Part shown: positions 6,170 through 7,528 of the stretch, piece by piece
Numbering within the stretch: the first letter of the stretch is position 1
How the letters are laid out: each line of letters opens with the position of its first letter
NCBI GenBank assembly: GCA_028715315.1
Contig: JAQUSA010000043.1
Location: 1 to 7,528, forward strand
Direction of reading: 5' to 3'
Length of the DNA stretch: 7,528 nt
Origin: Candidatus Omnitrophota bacterium
Lineage (GTDB): Bacteria; Omnitrophota; Gorgyraeia; Pluralincolimonadales; Pluralincolimonadaceae
The notes under the pieces: model-generated
Told to the model about the DNA's origin: nothing
What the model saw: only the letters and a program-made list of their open reading frames with translations
Databases searched by the model: none
Made by a program: the position numbers and the translations under genes

Positions 6170-7194
6170 AGTTTGAACTCCCTCAAGAATTTCGCGGATT
6201 CCTCCGGAAGGGCCACGTTTACCGTGATGCCTGAGCCGATCTCAAAACCCGCCGGCGTCGTAAGGCGCGGCAGGACCTGTATATGCCAGTGGTAATAGGG
6301 TTCGCCCGCGGAATGATGCGGGACCGTCCGTATAATGTAATTCAGGTCGGGATTGTTCATACCGTGATAAAACTTTGAAAGCACGCCGCGAAGTATCTCC
6401 GCGAGCGATTCGATATCCTGCGGCTGGAGGTCAGCGAAGGTCGTGGAGTGCTTAAACGGGATTATGCAGACCTCATAGGGCAGCATCGCCGCGTATGGGA
6501 CGAACGCGACGAACTTTTCATTCCGCATTACCAGCCGCTCCTTATCCGCAAGCTCGCCCTTTATTATATCGCAGAAGACGCACCTGCCGAGTTCGTCATA
6601 ATAGCGCTGCGCCGCCTCTATCGCGAACCTTTCGTGCAAAGGTATAAAGGACGTGGCCACTATCTGCGAATGGGCATGCTGCTGGGAAGCGCCGGCACGG
6701 GGGCCGTGGTTCTTGAATATCGTTACGAGCTTATACGACGGGTCCCAGTCAAGGGCAATGTACCTCTCGTGGTATGCCCTGATTATACTCGAGACCTCCT
6801 CTACGCTCATAGTCGCAATGCATTTATTATGCGCGGGGTTCTCGATAACCAGTTCATGCTTCCCTATGCCATCCATATGCAGGTATATGCCTGATTTGTG
6901 GCGCTTGGGTTCCACGGGAGAACCTTTTACAGGCGGGACAAGGACGGGGTACTTGTTCGGGATGACCCTGACCTGCCAGCCCTTCTCCGTCGGTTTCGTC
7001 CCCGCGGCCCTTATCGCGAATATCTCCTCGCCGCTCAGGGCCTCGTTCCCTTCGCAGAACGGGCATTTCGCGTCGAAGGGCGGGATCCCGGGGGCGGCCG
7101 GGATGTCCTTCTTGAAATCTTCCGGCCTCCTTGCCCTCTCAGTCGCTATTATAACCCACCTTTTTGTCGCAGGGTTCTCCCTGAGTTCGGGCAT
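6166..7194 (-). CDS. galT: Galactose-1-phosphate uridylyltransferase
   Basis: Leloir-pathway enzyme exchanging UMP between UDP-glucose and galactose-1-phosphate; cytoplasmic, 342 residues, normal length. The N-terminal half has RxNPxTxxWVIIA (6-17), a zinc-type pair C44-x-x-C47 (CPFCEGNE), His122 and the active-site block NHGPRAGASQQHAHSQ (162-177). By comparison with E. coli GalT, where the motif is HPHxQ, His175 would be the uridylylated nucleophile, His173 a metal ligand and Gln177 the stabilising residue. HAHSQ in place of HPHGQ is seen in more divergent GalTs. The C-terminal half has a second Cys pair (CVFC, 205-208) and YHWHIQVLPR (301-310). Start at 7194 follows the upstream stop with no gap, and AGGAGG lies 7 nt upstream. 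A related nucleotidyltransferase using another sugar phosphate is the main alternative. Confidence 0.93.
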   Translation of the reverse strand: MPELRENPATKRWVIIATERARRPEDFKKDIPAAPGIPPFDAKCPFCEGNEALSGEEIFAIRAAGTKPTEKGWQVRVIPNKYPVLVPPVKGSPVEPKRHKSGIYLHMDGIGKHELVIENPAHNKCIATMSVEEVSSIIRAYHERYIALDWDPSYKLVTIFKNHGPRAGASQQHAHSQIVATSFIPLHERFAIEAAQRYYDELGRCVFCDIIKGELADKERLVMRNEKFVAFVPYAAMLPYEVCIIPFKHSTTFADLQPQDIESLAEILRGVLSKFYHGMNNPDLNYIIRTVPHHSAGEPYYHWHIQVLPRLTTPAGFEIGSGITVNVALPEESAKFLREFKL

Positions 7195-7528
7195 CTATTT
7201 GCCTCCTTCCTCTCTATAGAGCACCGATATCACGATAGACAGGATGAGTATCCCGAATACTACCCCGAGCGAGGCCGTGATCGGGATCTCATAGAAATGA
7301 GATACAAGCATCTTGACGCCGACGAAGCACAATATCGCGGATATCCCCAGCTTCAGGTACCGGAAGAGGCCCATCATCCCGGATATCACGAAGAAGAGCG
7401 AGCGCAGGCCCAGTATCGCGAAAATGTTAGAGGTATATACGATGAAAGGGTCCGTAGTTATCGCGAGCACCGCCGGTATCGAGTCCATTGCGAATATGAC
7501 GTCGCTGGACTCGATCAGAAGCAGCGCT
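7195..7528 (-). CDS. TerC-family integral membrane protein, C-terminal part (5' end outside window)
   Basis: Partial gene: about 111 codons are visible, open to the window edge upstream and ending in TAG at 7195. An internal ATG at 7488 lies within the conserved core and is not the start. The signature ESSDVIFAMDSIPAVLAIT is the diagnostic acidic transmembrane motif of TerC/Alx/YkoY proteins. It is followed by a hydrophobic segment (FIVYTSNIFAILGLRSLFFV) and two further membrane helices. The protein ends in a short charged tail (LYREEGGK). TerC-family proteins are inner-membrane proteins linked to metal-ion handling, including Mn2+ export and tellurite resistance, and some assist protein secretion. 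Which role applies here cannot be told. The stop codon directly abuts the galT ATG, and the galT ribosome site lies in its last codons, so the two are probably cotranscribed. Confidence 0.92.
   Translation of the reverse strand, partial: ALLLIESSDVIFAMDSIPAVLAITTDPFIVYTSNIFAILGLRSLFFVISGMMGLFRYLKLGISAILCFVGVKMLVSHFYEIPITASLGVVFGILILSIVISVLYREEGGK

Noticed and set aside
7195..7488. ATG at 7488 as the true start of the TerC-family gene
   Set aside because: The frame stays open upstream to the window edge and encodes the first half of the conserved ESSDVIFAMDSIPA motif. The gene is cut by the window, not short.

Overview
The window is a compact, entirely minus-strand gene run from a diderm (Gram-negative-type) bacterium. 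The diderm call rests on a periplasmic adaptor protein and a TolC-type outer-membrane channel encoded next to an ABC exporter. Base composition is moderately GC-rich by eye, with frequent ATA (Ile) and AGG (Arg) codons. That usage and the tight, overlapping gene packing would fit an uncultured diderm lineage such as Omnitrophota or Elusimicrobiota. This placement is a weak inference; no marker gene is present to test it.

In transcription order (high to low coordinates) the first block is: the C-terminal part of a TerC-family membrane protein (7528-7195, start outside the window), galT (7194-6166), a secreted three-domain GH16 glycoside hydrolase (6169-4754), and a flavodoxin-fold NAD(P)H:quinone-oxidoreductase-like protein (4757-4185). 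Stops and starts abut or overlap by 4 nt, so this looks like one translationally coupled operon whose promoter lies upstream of the window. Its functional theme is mixed: sugar metabolism and glycan cleavage, a membrane protein, and a flavoprotein.

The only real intergenic gap in the window (4112-4184, about 73 bp) holds a consensus-grade sigma70-type promoter (TTGACA, 16 bp, TATAAT). A near-perfect 24-bp palindrome follows it, placed over the predicted transcription start. This is very probably the operator of the TetR-family repressor encoded immediately downstream. The promoter then drives a second block: tetR (4111-3521), a HlyD/YbhG-type membrane fusion protein (3524-2589), a DrrA/YbhF-type ABC ATPase (2585-1572), an ABC-2 permease (1575-463), and a TolC-family outer-membrane protein (463-1, running out of the window). 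Genes overlap by 1-4 nt or are separated by 3 nt. The block encodes every layer of a tripartite ABC efflux pump plus its own repressor, in an arrangement recalling E. coli cecR(ybiH)-ybhGFSR. It differs in having a single permease gene in view and a co-encoded TolC.

No tRNA, rRNA, CRISPR array, insertion sequence or convincing intrinsic terminator was seen, and there is no gene-free stretch longer than 300 bases. The most interesting points are the promoter/operator module with internally repeated half-sites, the self-contained single-permease pump cassette, and an in-frame A8 slippery tract just after the signal peptide of the GH16 enzyme. I see known families throughout and no evidence for a wholly new type of system.
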